Below are positions 15,505 to 24,277 of a DNA stretch of 64,000 nucleotides, piece by piece. Numbering within the stretch: position 1 is the stretch's first letter; every line of letters starts with the position of its first letter. The DNA comes from Ferruginibacter sp. Lineage in GTDB: Bacteria; Bacteroidota; Bacteroidia; Chitinophagales; Chitinophagaceae. Below the pieces are notes generated by a model. That model had not been told where the DNA came from. It made no database searches and saw only the letters and a list, made by a program, of their open reading frames with translations. A program made the position numbers and the translations under genes. Where the stretch lies: contig JAGOAX010000007.1 in the NCBI GenBank assembly GCA_017983695.1, positions 186,001 to 250,000 of the forward strand, read 5' to 3'.

Positions 15505-17296
15505 CCACCAGGGTTCCTTTTCCCGGTGCCGAATCAAAGTCAACAGTGCCTTTAAGATATTCAATCCTGGTACGGATATTTTTTAACCCGATACCTTCTG
15601 CTTTTTCTTTTTCGCCAACAGAAAATCCTCTGCCATTGTCTTCAATAGTTGCTGCAATACCATCAGTATCTTTAATTAAAGATATATCCAGTGCATTGGC
15701 GCCGCTGTGTTTAATTACATTGTTCACACATTCCTGAATTACCCGGTACAACACGGTTTCTACATTACTATCCAGCCGCTCATTTAAACCCTCGCTATAT
15801 AAATTTACTTTTAAAATACGGCTGTCTATCTTATCGATAAACTCTTTAACTGCACTGCTTAGCCCGCTTTTTAATAAAGCATTCGGCATCATATTATGGC
15901 TCACTGTTCTTACTTCTTTACAGCTTTCGTCAACCAGGTTTACAATTTTTTCAAAAGCAATCCTGTCTTCTTCAGTGCCAAAATTCAAGCGGCTTTCAAT
16001 ACTGCTTAAATTCATTTTTGCAGCACTCATGGTTTGCCCTACCCCATCGTGCAGATCACCTGCAATACGTTTGCGTTCATTTTCTTCGGCTTCAATAACG
16101 GCTTTTGTGGCAATATCCTGTTGCTTAATAATGGCTTGCTGCAATCTTTTTTCCTGTGTAAGCCGGTATCTTTTATAATAAGAGAATGCCAGCAAACCAC
16201 CAAGGCCCAGCAAACAAAGCAAGCCAATGATCCAGTATTGTTTTCTTGTATTTTCAAATTGCTGTTGCTGTAACTCCTTCTCTTTTTTTGTAGTTTCATA
16301 TTTTGTCGACAGCTCCGAAATATTTTTATGTATCTCCATATTCATGGTAGAATCTTTCAGCGTACTTAATTCCGCAGAAAGATCCTGTGCCTTTTCCAGC
16401 TCACCTTTTACAGTATAATAAGTAACCAGTGAATTGATAACCTCTATCTTTTCTTTTAAAAAATTTTCTTTATCTGCAATAGTATAGGCCGTATCGAAAT
16501 ATGGCTTTGCTTTATCAAATAGCCGCAGGTTCAGTAGTGATCCGCCAATATCCACGTAATCTGTAATCATGCCATACTTATCATCAAATGCTTTATCAAT
16601 CGGCAGGCATTTATAAAAATAATTCAGCGCTTCGGTATAATTTTTTGTGTTGCCCGATACCTCACCTAAATTACTTAACACCGTAACAATTGCGCCACTG
16701 TCTTTACTCTGGTAGGCAACGGGTAATGCCTGGTTTAAATAAAATTTTGCAGAATCATACTGCTGTTTTTCGCTGTGGATGGTACCAATATTATTTATAA
16801 GCATGGCCACACTCTTTAATTCATTTGCTTTTTTTGCATACACCAGTGATCTCTTATAATACACCATTGCTTCATCGTAACGCCGCAGGTTTTTATATAC
16901 AATGCCGATATCGTTCAACGTAATACTCATGCCATAATCATCGCTGTACTTTTCTTTTATGGCTAATGCTTTTAAATGAAAAGCTATTGCAGCTTCATAT
17001 TCGCCACGGTATTTTTTTGCAGCCCCCAATAAAGCATAGCATTCCGACTCCCGTTTTTTATCATTTAGTTTTTGCGCCAGTACAATTGCTTTTTCAGCAA
17101 AACCCTCACAGGAATCAAGGCTTACCCTTAAATAATTTTTTGCTAACTGGTAGCTGGCTTTTAATTTAATACTGTCAGTTGTACTGTTTAAATCCTCCAG
17201 TAACTGTGCTTTGGTTTTCTTTTGTGCCTGCACACCAATGCTTCCCGTTAACAAACACCAGTACAACAACAATTTTACTATACGCATACCCATCAT
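15485..17296 (-). CDS. TPR sensor histidine kinase (HisKA_3/NarL type)
   Basis: A 603-residue protein from the start MMGMRIVKLLLYWCLLTGSIG, a signal-like segment; a longer reading to 17350 is less likely because it enters a mobile-element target site. Residues about 30-320 are TPR repeats (YGMSITLNDIGIVYKNLRRY, DEAMVYYKRSLVYAKKANEL). A membrane helix follows (YWIIGLLCLLGLGGLLAFSY), then a HisKA_3 dimerisation box with the phospho-acceptor His (ERKRIAGDLHDGVGQTMSAA) and an HATPase domain (VIQECVNNVIKHSGA, DNGRGFSVG, GIGLKNIRTRI). This is the DesK/NarX-type kinase layout common in Bacteroidota. No response regulator gene is adjacent, so the partner is elsewhere. Confidence 0.92.
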   Translation of the reverse strand: MMGMRIVKLLLYWCLLTGSIGVQAQKKTKAQLLEDLNSTTDSIKLKASYQLAKNYLRVSLDSCEGFAEKAIVLAQKLNDKKRESECYALLGAAKKYRGEYEAAIAFHLKALAIKEKYSDDYGMSITLNDIGIVYKNLRRYDEAMVYYKRSLVYAKKANELKSVAMLINNIGTIHSEKQQYDSAKFYLNQALPVAYQSKDSGAIVTVLSNLGEVSGNTKNYTEALNYFYKCLPIDKAFDDKYGMITDYVDIGGSLLNLRLFDKAKPYFDTAYTIADKENFLKEKIEVINSLVTYYTVKGELEKAQDLSAELSTLKDSTMNMEIHKNISELSTKYETTKKEKELQQQQFENTRKQYWIIGLLCLLGLGGLLAFSYYKRYRLTQEKRLQQAIIKQQDIATKAVIEAEENERKRIAGDLHDGVGQTMSAAKMNLSSIESRLNFGTEEDRIAFEKIVNLVDESCKEVRTVSHNMMPNALLKSGLSSAVKEFIDKIDSRILKVNLYSEGLNERLDSNVETVLYRVIQECVNNVIKHSGANALDISLIKDTDGIAATIEDNGRGFSVGEKEKAEGIGLKNIRTRIEYLKGTVDFDSAPGKGTLVAIHVPL

Positions 17297-17358
17297 TTTT
17301 ATATTCCTTAAAATTAACTTTAACCGGTTACTACCCAATACCCACAGCATGGTATTTT

Positions 17359-17488
17359 GGTAGTGTCTCAGTTTGAAAAGCTGTCAGGTTGAGCTTGTCG
17401 AAGCCGGTATATCTTCAGCTTACAACCCGCCTTCGACAAGCTCAGGCTGACAACTTTTTGATGCAAAACTTTCAAACTGATACACTCC
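17359..17488. mobile_element. MITE-like element with terminal inverted repeats and 9-bp target duplication
   Basis: A 130-bp non-coding element. The left end reads GGTAGTGTCTCAGTTTGAAA; the right end, reverse-complemented, reads GGAGTGTATCAGTTTGAAA (one indel, one mismatch). A second, inner inverted repeat pairs 17382-17407 with 17427-17452, each containing GAGCTTGTCGAAG. The 9-mer TGGTATTTT flanks the element on both sides (17350-17358 and 17489-17497), as expected for a target-site duplication. It encodes no transposase, so it is inferred to be mobilised in trans. It lies in the gap upstream of the histidine kinase. Confidence 0.7.
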
Positions 17489-17521
17489 TGGTATTTTAAT
17501 GATCAGCAATATCAAATAAAA

Positions 17522-17549
17522 ATCCCTTAAAGCACGTGCTTTAAGGGAT
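17522..17549 (-). terminator. Terminator after the T9SS protein gene
   Basis: A perfect 28-bp palindrome with arms ATCCCTTAAAGCAC / GTGCTTTAAGGGAT, followed on the minus strand by TTTTATTT. It sits 20 bp beyond the stop at 17570. Confidence 0.85.
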
Positions 17550-17569
17550 CAATAAAATATTACTACTGA

Positions 17570-19735
17570 TTATTGTTTTACAAAACGTATAGTTTTAGAT
17601 TTTCCCTCTGCAGTATAACCCGTAATTTGATAAGTACCTGCTGCAAGACCGGAAAGGTTCATACTAAACTGGTTGCTGCCTGCAATTAAATTGTACCCGA
17701 TTTTTTGTACCTGCTTGCCTGTAATATCTGTAACTAATACATCCATCTTGGTTTTTTGTGCAGCGGTAACATTTAATACAGCATTGTTGTTTACCAGTGT
17801 TGGCAACAGGCCAACTATATCAAACCCTGATGCTGCGTTTAATAATGCGATTGCTGCACTGTAAGATATTTTACCATTAGCGTCTATCATTTTCAGGCGG
17901 TAATAATTTGTACCCTTCAACGGACTATTGTCTGTAAAATTAAATGGTTGTTCACACCGCAATGCATCAGCAGTAATTGTAGTAATGCCGGTAAAAGTTC
18001 TGTTATCTGCACTACGCTCCAAACTCATAGTTACATTTGGATTATTGGTGCAGGTAACTTTCCATACCAAATTATGAGAACCGTTTTGTTTGAACCCGTT
18101 TAGGTAATTAAGTTTAACGGAAAGGGCAACATTAAGCTCACCTGCAATTGCAAATTCTGAGAAGCCGGACATTCCCGTTCTTTGTAAAATATGTAAGGCG
18201 TTTGAGCCAGTTGTTGTCACATGCGTTCCATCTAAAACCCAGGGCTGCATTGGTGGAGTTGTGGGACGTTTTACCAAAACTGTTTGCAGGTAATTAATGA
18301 CAACATTATCGCCATTACCTGTAAAGGTTCCGGTATAAATACCCCCGGTAAGATTAATATCTGGATCAATAAACCATGAACCATTATATGCAACTGTATT
18401 AAGATTGATGTCGGGTGCTCCTCCATCCAGCTCAACTAATGGACCACCATTAAACCAGCCAGCATATCCAACATTCCACCTTGCAGATAAAAAACCTGCT
18501 ACGGGAGCTGTTGTATAAGTGATACTACATAATTTGTAAAAATCTGCATTGCCTACAGGAAAGTCGTAAGAATTAGTAGCTGTGGCGATAGCTCTTTGCA
18601 AAGTTCCTGTTCCGTTGGTTACTACATAACTATTTACGTTATACCCAGCAATTGCTGCCGGAGCATTATTTGAAATTGTCAATGTATTATTACCTATTGT
18701 TAATTTACCGCTGGTAAAAGTTAAAATGTTATTTAGTGTAATATTGTTATTAATTGTTAACCCAGCAGCATTATTTAGTGTTACAGCTTCATTAGCACCA
18801 AAAGTCAATGTTCCAGCATTAGTAATACTTTGCGCAGCAGTTCCATTAAATGTTAATGTACTTGCCGCAGCAGGATTAAAAGTTAATGTTTGTCCGGCTG
18901 CTACTGAAATATTTCCTTTTACATTGACTCCTCCTGTAGTTAAGTTTATATTTAAAGTACCCAGCGTAATGGTAAGATTATCCATCGTAAGCGCATTAGC
19001 ACCTGTTGTAGATTGATTAAATGTAGCAAAGTTTACCTCATAATTGGCATACGTTCTTCCAGAAAATGAAGGCGCAGCATTTTGTTGCATTCTAAATAGA
19101 CTACCTGAATTAAAAGTAACTTTAGAATTAGGGGCGGCGTATCCAAATGGATTTGCTCCTGTGTTTTGCACAAATGTTGTTCCTGTATTAAAGACAATTG
19201 AATTGAAAGTTCCTGTCGCTGTAAATACATTTCCTGTGCAGCCAGTATTCTGTGAAAAAACTGAGGGGCTGTTAAAATTAATTGCATTGCCATCAAAAGC
19301 ATCCAGCCTGTGGAGTGAAGTAGAAAAAGCCATATTACCTGTTATATTACCAGTTGCACCTGTACTTAGTGTTATTGTGGTAGCATTTGCCCCGTTAATA
19401 TTAAGTGTAGAACCTGCTGCAACTTCCAAATCATGTCCGGACAGCAGAAATCCACCTATCGTTAATATAGTGCCTGCTACAGCCCCCTGTAAATTTACAG
19501 TTGTATTATTGCCTACTAATAGTTGTCCAACAGTTTGAGTGGGAATATTTGTAACAGTATTAGTTACACCATTATTAAAAAGAAGTACATCTGAAGTTAG
19601 TAATACAGTTCTATTCGGAGTCCAGTTTGTAGCTAATTGCCAATCTGTACTGCCAGGTGTCCAAATATAAGTCTGAGCAAGAGCGTTAAAACTTAAGGCA
19701 AAAATTAAAAAATAGAGTGTAAATATTTTTTTCAT
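17570..19735 (-). CDS. Secreted beta-rich surface protein with T9SS type A sorting domain
   Basis: A 721-residue protein. Signal peptide MKKIFTLYFLIFALSFNALA. Residues about 22-370 are Asn/Thr/Gly-rich parallel beta repeats (VNLQGAVAGTILTIGGFLLS, LNINGANATTITLSTGATGN, LTFNGTAAQSITNAGTLTFG) typical of adhesin-like beta-helices. A further beta domain spans about 540-635 (LVWKVTCTNNPNVTMSLERS). The C-terminal about 75 residues are a T9SS type A sorting domain (VLVTDITGKQVQKIGYNL, GLAAGTYQITGYTAEGKSKT), which directs export through the type IX system and usually attachment to the cell surface. Ligand unknown. Single gene with its own terminator. Confidence 0.85.
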   Translation of the reverse strand: MKKIFTLYFLIFALSFNALAQTYIWTPGSTDWQLATNWTPNRTVLLTSDVLLFNNGVTNTVTNIPTQTVGQLLVGNNTTVNLQGAVAGTILTIGGFLLSGHDLEVAAGSTLNINGANATTITLSTGATGNITGNMAFSTSLHRLDAFDGNAINFNSPSVFSQNTGCTGNVFTATGTFNSIVFNTGTTFVQNTGANPFGYAAPNSKVTFNSGSLFRMQQNAAPSFSGRTYANYEVNFATFNQSTTGANALTMDNLTITLGTLNINLTTGGVNVKGNISVAAGQTLTFNPAAASTLTFNGTAAQSITNAGTLTFGANEAVTLNNAAGLTINNNITLNNILTFTSGKLTIGNNTLTISNNAPAAIAGYNVNSYVVTNGTGTLQRAIATATNSYDFPVGNADFYKLCSITYTTAPVAGFLSARWNVGYAGWFNGGPLVELDGGAPDINLNTVAYNGSWFIDPDINLTGGIYTGTFTGNGDNVVINYLQTVLVKRPTTPPMQPWVLDGTHVTTTGSNALHILQRTGMSGFSEFAIAGELNVALSVKLNYLNGFKQNGSHNLVWKVTCTNNPNVTMSLERSADNRTFTGITTITADALRCEQPFNFTDNSPLKGTNYYRLKMIDANGKISYSAAIALLNAASGFDIVGLLPTLVNNNAVLNVTAAQKTKMDVLVTDITGKQVQKIGYNLIAGSNQFSMNLSGLAAGTYQITGYTAEGKSKTIRFVKQ

Positions 19736-19930
19736 AACTACAAATTGTGCTTAATTAATAAGGAATAACGAATAAAATTATAAACCTGTAGTTTTTGAGG
19801 GAGCGGAAAGAGGCGGTAATCTGCCTTTACAGCAAGATACATCAAAACATAAAAACGCTGCTATTATTTTTATAATATAGCCAATAATATTTTCCACATT
19901 AAAATCAACATAAAAAAATAGTGGTAAAAC

Positions 19931-19960
19931 AAAAGCCTTCCATGCTTATGGAAGGCTTTT
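19931..19960 (-). terminator. Terminator downstream of der
   Basis: A 13-bp perfect stem (AAAAGCCTTCCAT / ATGGAAGGCTTTT) with a 4-nt loop. On the minus strand it continues into GTTTTAC, so it most likely ends der transcription about 70 nt past the stop. The rest of the 296-bp gap (19736-20031) is AT-rich with nothing else recognised. Confidence 0.75.
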
Positions 19961-20031
19961 AAAAATTATCGGGAATAAGTTTTATACTGTTGTTACTCAG
20001 CTTCTTTGCTGCTTCAACCGGTTTGTTGCAT

Positions 20032-21345
20032 TTATTTTTTTCTGAAAAATATCCGGATGGGTACACCGCTTAATTTAAAGTGTTCCCTCAACTGGTTTTC
20101 CAGGTAATTTTTATAGGGGGTTTTAATATCGTCGGGGTAATTACAGAAAAATGCAAAGGTGGGTGTATGTACCGGCAGCTGTGTTATATATTTTATTTTC
20201 ACCGCATTACCTCTTACCACCGGCGGGTGGTAACTTTCAATGGCCTTAAGCATTACTTCATTCAGTTTGGATGTAGGTATTTTACGTACACGGTTTTCAT
20301 ACACTTCCAAAGCCATTTCTATGCTTTTAAAAATCCTTTGCTTTTCTGTTACCGATATAAAAATAATGGGCACATCAGAAAATGGTGCAAACTTCTTTTT
20401 CAATTCCTTTTCGTAATCCTTAACGGTATTGGTCTTTTTATCTTCTACTAAATCCCATTTATTTACCAGCACCACAATACCTTTTCCCTTTTTTGCTGCC
20501 AGCGAAAATATGGCAAGGTCCTGTGCAGTTAGTCCTTTTCCTGCATCCAGCATCATCAGGCATACATCAGCTTCGTCCAGCGCTTTAATGGCCCGTATTA
20601 CCGAGTAAAACTCCAGGTCTTCATGCACTTTTGCTTTTTTGCGGATACCTGCTGTATCTATCAGTATAAATTCTTTATTGTATAAATTGTAATGGGTATG
20701 AATGGTATCTCTTGTTGTGCCTGCTATATCACTTACAATTGTTCTTTCGGCACCAATCAATGCATTTAGTAAAGATGATTTACCAACATTTGGTTGCCCG
20801 ATGATTGCAATTTTTGGTAGCTCATCACTATCCATCGTAGCATCATCGTCAGGTTTCATCAAAGCTGTAATGGCATCTAAAATTTCGCCGGTACCACTGC
20901 CGCTTATTGATGACACAAAAAATATATTATCGAACCCAAGGCTGTAAAATTCACTGGCTTCCAACAGGCGTTCGTGGTTATCTACTTTGTTTACCACTAA
21001 AAAAACCGGCTTATTACTGCGGCGTAAAATTGTTGTCATGCTCTCATCCAGATCGGTAATGCCTGTAGCTACATCCACCATAAAAATAATGGCATTGGCT
21101 TCTTCCATGGCTATTAACACCTGCTTGCGTATTTCTTTTTCAAACACATCATCGCTGCCGGCCACAAAACCGCCGGTATCAATTACGTTAAAGGTTTTGC
21201 CTGCCCATTCGGCAATACCATACTGCCTGTCACGGGTTACACCGCTTACATCATCTACTATGGCCTTACGCTGTTCCAGCATACGGTTAAAGAACGTACT
21301 CTTGCCTACGTTTGGCCTTCCTGTTATTGCTACTGTAAAACTCAT
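20032..21345 (-). CDS. der: Ribosome biogenesis GTPase Der
   Basis: A 437-residue double-GTPase, the normal length. First G domain: GRPNVGKSTFFNRM (G1, residues 8-21), DTGGF (G3), NKVDN (G4). Second G domain: GQPNVGKSSLLNAL, DTAGIRKKAK, NKWDLVED. A C-terminal KH-like domain ends VPIRIFFRKK. Der (EngA) is an essential GTPase in 50S subunit maturation. It lies downstream of era in the same direction, separated by a 77-bp gap filled with a folded heptad array. Confidence 0.97.
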   Translation of the reverse strand: MSFTVAITGRPNVGKSTFFNRMLEQRKAIVDDVSGVTRDRQYGIAEWAGKTFNVIDTGGFVAGSDDVFEKEIRKQVLIAMEEANAIIFMVDVATGITDLDESMTTILRRSNKPVFLVVNKVDNHERLLEASEFYSLGFDNIFFVSSISGSGTGEILDAITALMKPDDDATMDSDELPKIAIIGQPNVGKSSLLNALIGAERTIVSDIAGTTRDTIHTHYNLYNKEFILIDTAGIRKKAKVHEDLEFYSVIRAIKALDEADVCLMMLDAGKGLTAQDLAIFSLAAKKGKGIVVLVNKWDLVEDKKTNTVKDYEKELKKKFAPFSDVPIIFISVTEKQRIFKSIEMALEVYENRVRKIPTSKLNEVMLKAIESYHPPVVRGNAVKIKYITQLPVHTPTFAFFCNYPDDIKTPYKNYLENQLREHFKLSGVPIRIFFRKK

Positions 21346-21351
21346 TTTATG

Positions 21352-21423
21352 TACGATTTACGATGTACGATGTACGACCGCCTTATCATTCAGGCGTACA
21401 TCGTACATCACACATCAAACATT
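21352..21423. repeat. Folded heptad array (TACGATG family) between era and der
   Basis: Left arm, four 7-bp units: TACGATT, TACGATG, TACGATG, TACGACC (21352-21379). Right arm, four units: GTACATC, GTACATC, ACACATC, AAACATT (21396-21423). The arms form a perfect 15-bp stem (21362-21376 with 21395-21409) around an 18-nt loop. The right arm reaches the first base of the era stop codon. It may act as a transcript hairpin between era and der. Confidence 0.85.
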
Positions 21424-22289
21424 TAATATCCGTATTCCTTCAACTGCATTTCATTATCCCGCCATTTAGGACGCACTTTTACAAATAATTCTAAAAACAC
21501 TTTGCGGCCTAAAAAGGCTTCAATATCTTTCCGGGCATTGGTACCTAATTTTTTTATCATGCTGCCGCCTTCGCCAAGTATAATACCTTTTTGTGTTTCC
21601 CGCTGTACAATGATATCGGCACCAATTTTTGTTAGTGTGGCTTTATCTTTAAACTCCTGCACCAGCACAGTTGCATGATAAGGAATCTCTTCACCATACA
21701 ACTCAAATATTTTTTCCCGTATCATTTCGCTTACAAAAAATTTGGTCGGCATATCACTCAGGTCATCGCCTTCGTAAAATGGTGCTCCATCGGGTAAGTA
21801 AGCTAATATTTTTTCTAATAAAAAATCAATACCCTTTTTCTTTAGTGCCGATAACACCACCACTTTTTTACAGTAGGGTTGTTTCCTGAAAAACTCAATG
21901 GCTTTTTGCTGCTGTTCGTCACTGGCTTTATCAGCCTTGTTTAACACCACAATGGCCGGGGCTTTTAAATGCAATGCAGTAAATATTTGGTTACTCTCTT
22001 CAAAATCCTCGTTAACATCCACCATCAATAAGGCCACATCAGCATCTTCCAGGCTGCCTTTTACAGCCTGCATCATTTTTTCGTGCAGTTTATAGCGGGG
22101 TTCTATAATGCCCGGCGTATCAGAAAAGATGATCTGGTAATCTTTTTCGGTTAAAATAGCTTTAATGCGGTGGCGGGTGGTTTGTACCTTATGCGATACA
22201 ATAGCCATCTTTTCGCCCATTAATGCATTGAGCAGTGTACTTTTGCCGGCATTGGGCTTACCAAATATGTTTACAAAACCTGATTTCAT
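21423..22289 (-). CDS. era: GTPase Era
   Basis: A 288-residue Era GTPase. G1 FGKPNAGKSTLLNAL near residues 10-24, switch MAIVSHKVQTTRHRIKAI, G3 DTPGI, G4 NKAD, and a C-terminal KH domain (IIVQRETQKGIILGEGGSMI, KKLGTNARKDIEAFLGRKVF) that binds the 3' end of 16S rRNA. Era acts in 30S maturation. Length and ending (KVRPKWRDNEMQLKEYGY) match the family. First gene of an era-der pair, with an initiator tRNA gene just upstream on the same strand. Confidence 0.97.
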   Translation of the reverse strand: MKSGFVNIFGKPNAGKSTLLNALMGEKMAIVSHKVQTTRHRIKAILTEKDYQIIFSDTPGIIEPRYKLHEKMMQAVKGSLEDADVALLMVDVNEDFEESNQIFTALHLKAPAIVVLNKADKASDEQQQKAIEFFRKQPYCKKVVVLSALKKKGIDFLLEKILAYLPDGAPFYEGDDLSDMPTKFFVSEMIREKIFELYGEEIPYHATVLVQEFKDKATLTKIGADIIVQRETQKGIILGEGGSMIKKLGTNARKDIEAFLGRKVFLELFVKVRPKWRDNEMQLKEYGY

Positions 22290-22384
22290 GATTTATATTT
22301 CATTAAAATAAATTTGAAAACCGGCCCAAGACCTGAAAGTGAAGAGAAGGTAGTCAAATTCATCAACCAATTTGTTGAGAATAA

Positions 22385-22408
22385 AAAAGGCTCTAATCAG
22401 AGCCTTAG
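22385..22408 (-). terminator. Terminator of the tRNA gene
   Basis: Stem AAGGCTCT / AGAGCCTT with a 4-nt loop, running into TTTTTT on the minus strand, 8 nt beyond the tRNA 3' end. Confidence 0.85.
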
Positions 22409-22415
22409 ATTTTAG

Positions 22416-22487
<72 letters not shown>

Positions 22488-22510
22488 GTGCAAAACTAAG
22501 GCTTTAAGCC

Positions 22511-22546
22511 TTTGCAGCCAAATAATAAGTTTCGTTTGTACATTTG
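22511..22546 (+). promoter_or_regulatory. Promoter of the esterase-like gene (near-leaderless)
   Basis: TTTG (22511-22514), a 24-nt spacer and TACATTTG (22539-22546, exact TAnnTTTG). The ATG at 22550 is only 3 nt past the -7 box, so the start site would coincide with the start codon. Confidence 0.5.
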
Positions 22547-22549
22547 AGC

Positions 22550-23401
22550 ATGATAAAAAAATACTTAACTGCATTTTTATTTATTGCGGTATTGATTGTT
22601 GCTTTTGGATGCAAGGCAAAGATCAAACAGCAGAAAGATGAGGTGTATAGCCGCCATTTGCAAAGACAGGTAAAGCTTTCCATCATTTCCACACCGATGC
22701 CCGATGATAAGAGTGACCTGAATTTATTGCTGTTGAATGACGGGCAGGACCTGGAAAAATTACATGTAAAAGAAATTGTAGACAGCCTGTACAGGAAAAA
22801 ACTGATTAAACCCCTGATTATTGTTAGCATAATTGCCGGAGACAGAACCAAAGAATACGGCGTAAGTGAAATGCCCGATTATATGAACCATGGTAATAAG
22901 GCTGATAAATACGCCGCTTTTATTGATAATGAATTATATGCTTTTGTAAAAAAGAAAGCCGGTGTAAGAAAATTTAAATCGGTGGTTATAGCCGGTGGTG
23001 CACTGGGTGGCTTATCGGCTTTTGACATAGCCTGGGATCATGCTGATAAAATTGATAAAGTAGGCGTTTTTTCCGGCTCGTTTTTATTTACAAGCAAATC
23101 GCTGGAAGACCCAGGTTATACAGATGCTAACGACAGAATATTACTCAATAAAATAAAAGCATCCAGGAAGAAACCCCGCCTGGCGTATTGGTTTTATGGA
23201 GATGATGCTAATGAGAAGGGTATGCGGTATATGGATTCAATTACTATTAACCATACAAAAGACCTGGTTGCATTACTAAAAACCAAAAACCTGCCCACTG
23301 TTGGTGAAATTAGTTATATAGAAAATGAAGGTAACTCAAACGATTATAGCGAATGGCGGCATCACTTACCTGCATTTTTATTATGGGCTTTTGGAAAATA
23401 A
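22550..23401 (+). CDS. Esterase-fold lipoprotein lacking the catalytic serine
   Basis: A 283-residue lipoprotein (MIKKYLTAFLFIAVLIVAFG, Cys21). The fold is the esterase D/Fes-like alpha/beta hydrolase: LNLLLLNDGQDLEKLHVKEI, LIIVSIIAGDRTKEYG, VVIAGGALGGLSAFDIAWDH, VGVFSGSFLF. The nucleophile elbow, normally G-x-S-x-G, reads GGALG with Ala at residue 151; compare AGSSMGG in the related esterase at 45959-47149. The codon there is GCA, unambiguous in the sequence. The Asp (FYGDD) and His (WRHHLP) positions remain. It may be a non-catalytic binding protein. The start at ATG 22550 is favoured over TTG 22544. Confidence 0.8.
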   Translation: MIKKYLTAFLFIAVLIVAFGCKAKIKQQKDEVYSRHLQRQVKLSIISTPMPDDKSDLNLLLLNDGQDLEKLHVKEIVDSLYRKKLIKPLIIVSIIAGDRTKEYGVSEMPDYMNHGNKADKYAAFIDNELYAFVKKKAGVRKFKSVVIAGGALGGLSAFDIAWDHADKIDKVGVFSGSFLFTSKSLEDPGYTDANDRILLNKIKASRKKPRLAYWFYGDDANEKGMRYMDSITINHTKDLVALLKTKNLPTVGEISYIENEGNSNDYSEWRHHLPAFLLWAFGK

Positions 23402-23451
23402 AAATGCCCCGTATGAAACAGGACACTCATTTATCCTCAAAGAAAAAAACG

Positions 23452-24174
23452 TTATCTGCCCTTTTTTTCTACGCTGCTTGCCCCTCCGCTGTGTACTTCT
23501 TTTTTAACAGCATCGCCTTTATAAAAAATATCGCTGGAGCCACTTGCACTTGCACTTAATTCTTTATTTACGGTAATGTTTATGTCAGACGCTCCTGAAG
23601 CTTTGGCTGTACAATAATCTGTAACCAGGTCGTAACCTTTTACATCACTTGCACCGCTTGATTCGATATTTACAGTTGTTGCAGTACCGCATATTTTTAC
23701 ATCACTTGCTCCGCTTAATTCCATTTTTAAATCGGTTACCTTAACGCAGCCTTTAAAATCGCTTGCACCACTCATGCTTAATTTTAAAGATGGTACAGTA
23801 ACAGTACCTGAAACCTGCACATCGCAGGCGCCGGATGCATCAACACCTTCTAAATTTTTAAAAGCCACATATACTCTCATTTGCCTGTTCTTCCAGCTTT
23901 CCCAGTTTTTATTTCCATCATAATAAATTTTAAGTACGCCGTTTTCAACAATAGTTTTAATGCCTTCTTTAAACTTATCTTCATTAGCACTTACTGCAAC
24001 GGCTTCGTTGTCGGACTGTGAAAGAAAAAGGTCGATACCACCGGAAATTTTAATACTGGTAAAGCTTCCGTTAATGGTTCTAACTTCTGCATTACGATCG
24101 TTAACTACTTCTTTTTGTGCCGCTGCAACAAAAGCTGTGCAGCTGATCAACACAATTAAAAATATTTTTTTCAT
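23452..24174 (-). CDS. GIN domain (DUF2807) protein 1
   Basis: A 240-residue exported protein: signal peptide MKKIFLIVLISCTAFVAAA, then a head GIN domain (FTSIKISGGIDLFLSQSDNE, LKIYYDGNKNWES, RMRVYVAFKNLEGVDASGAC). The second half is a regular right-handed beta-helix with a recurring SGASD turn (MSGASDFKG, LSGASDVKI, SSGASDVKG, ASGASDINI, ASGSSDIFY). GIN proteins are common in Bacteroidota; an adhesin-like role is proposed but unproven. The C-terminus is basic (GGASSVEKKGR). It is a paralogue of the next gene and probably cotranscribed with it. Confidence 0.88.
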   Translation of the reverse strand: MKKIFLIVLISCTAFVAAAQKEVVNDRNAEVRTINGSFTSIKISGGIDLFLSQSDNEAVAVSANEDKFKEGIKTIVENGVLKIYYDGNKNWESWKNRQMRVYVAFKNLEGVDASGACDVQVSGTVTVPSLKLSMSGASDFKGCVKVTDLKMELSGASDVKICGTATTVNIESSGASDVKGYDLVTDYCTAKASGASDINITVNKELSASASGSSDIFYKGDAVKKEVHSGGASSVEKKGR

Positions 24175-24277
24175 GTGTCTATTTTATTGTTTTTGGTCAC
24201 ATGGAATTCGCCTATAACATTCTATTTGTTATCAACTGTTATTATGGCTCATTTCATACACAAACGTTTTTAAAATT

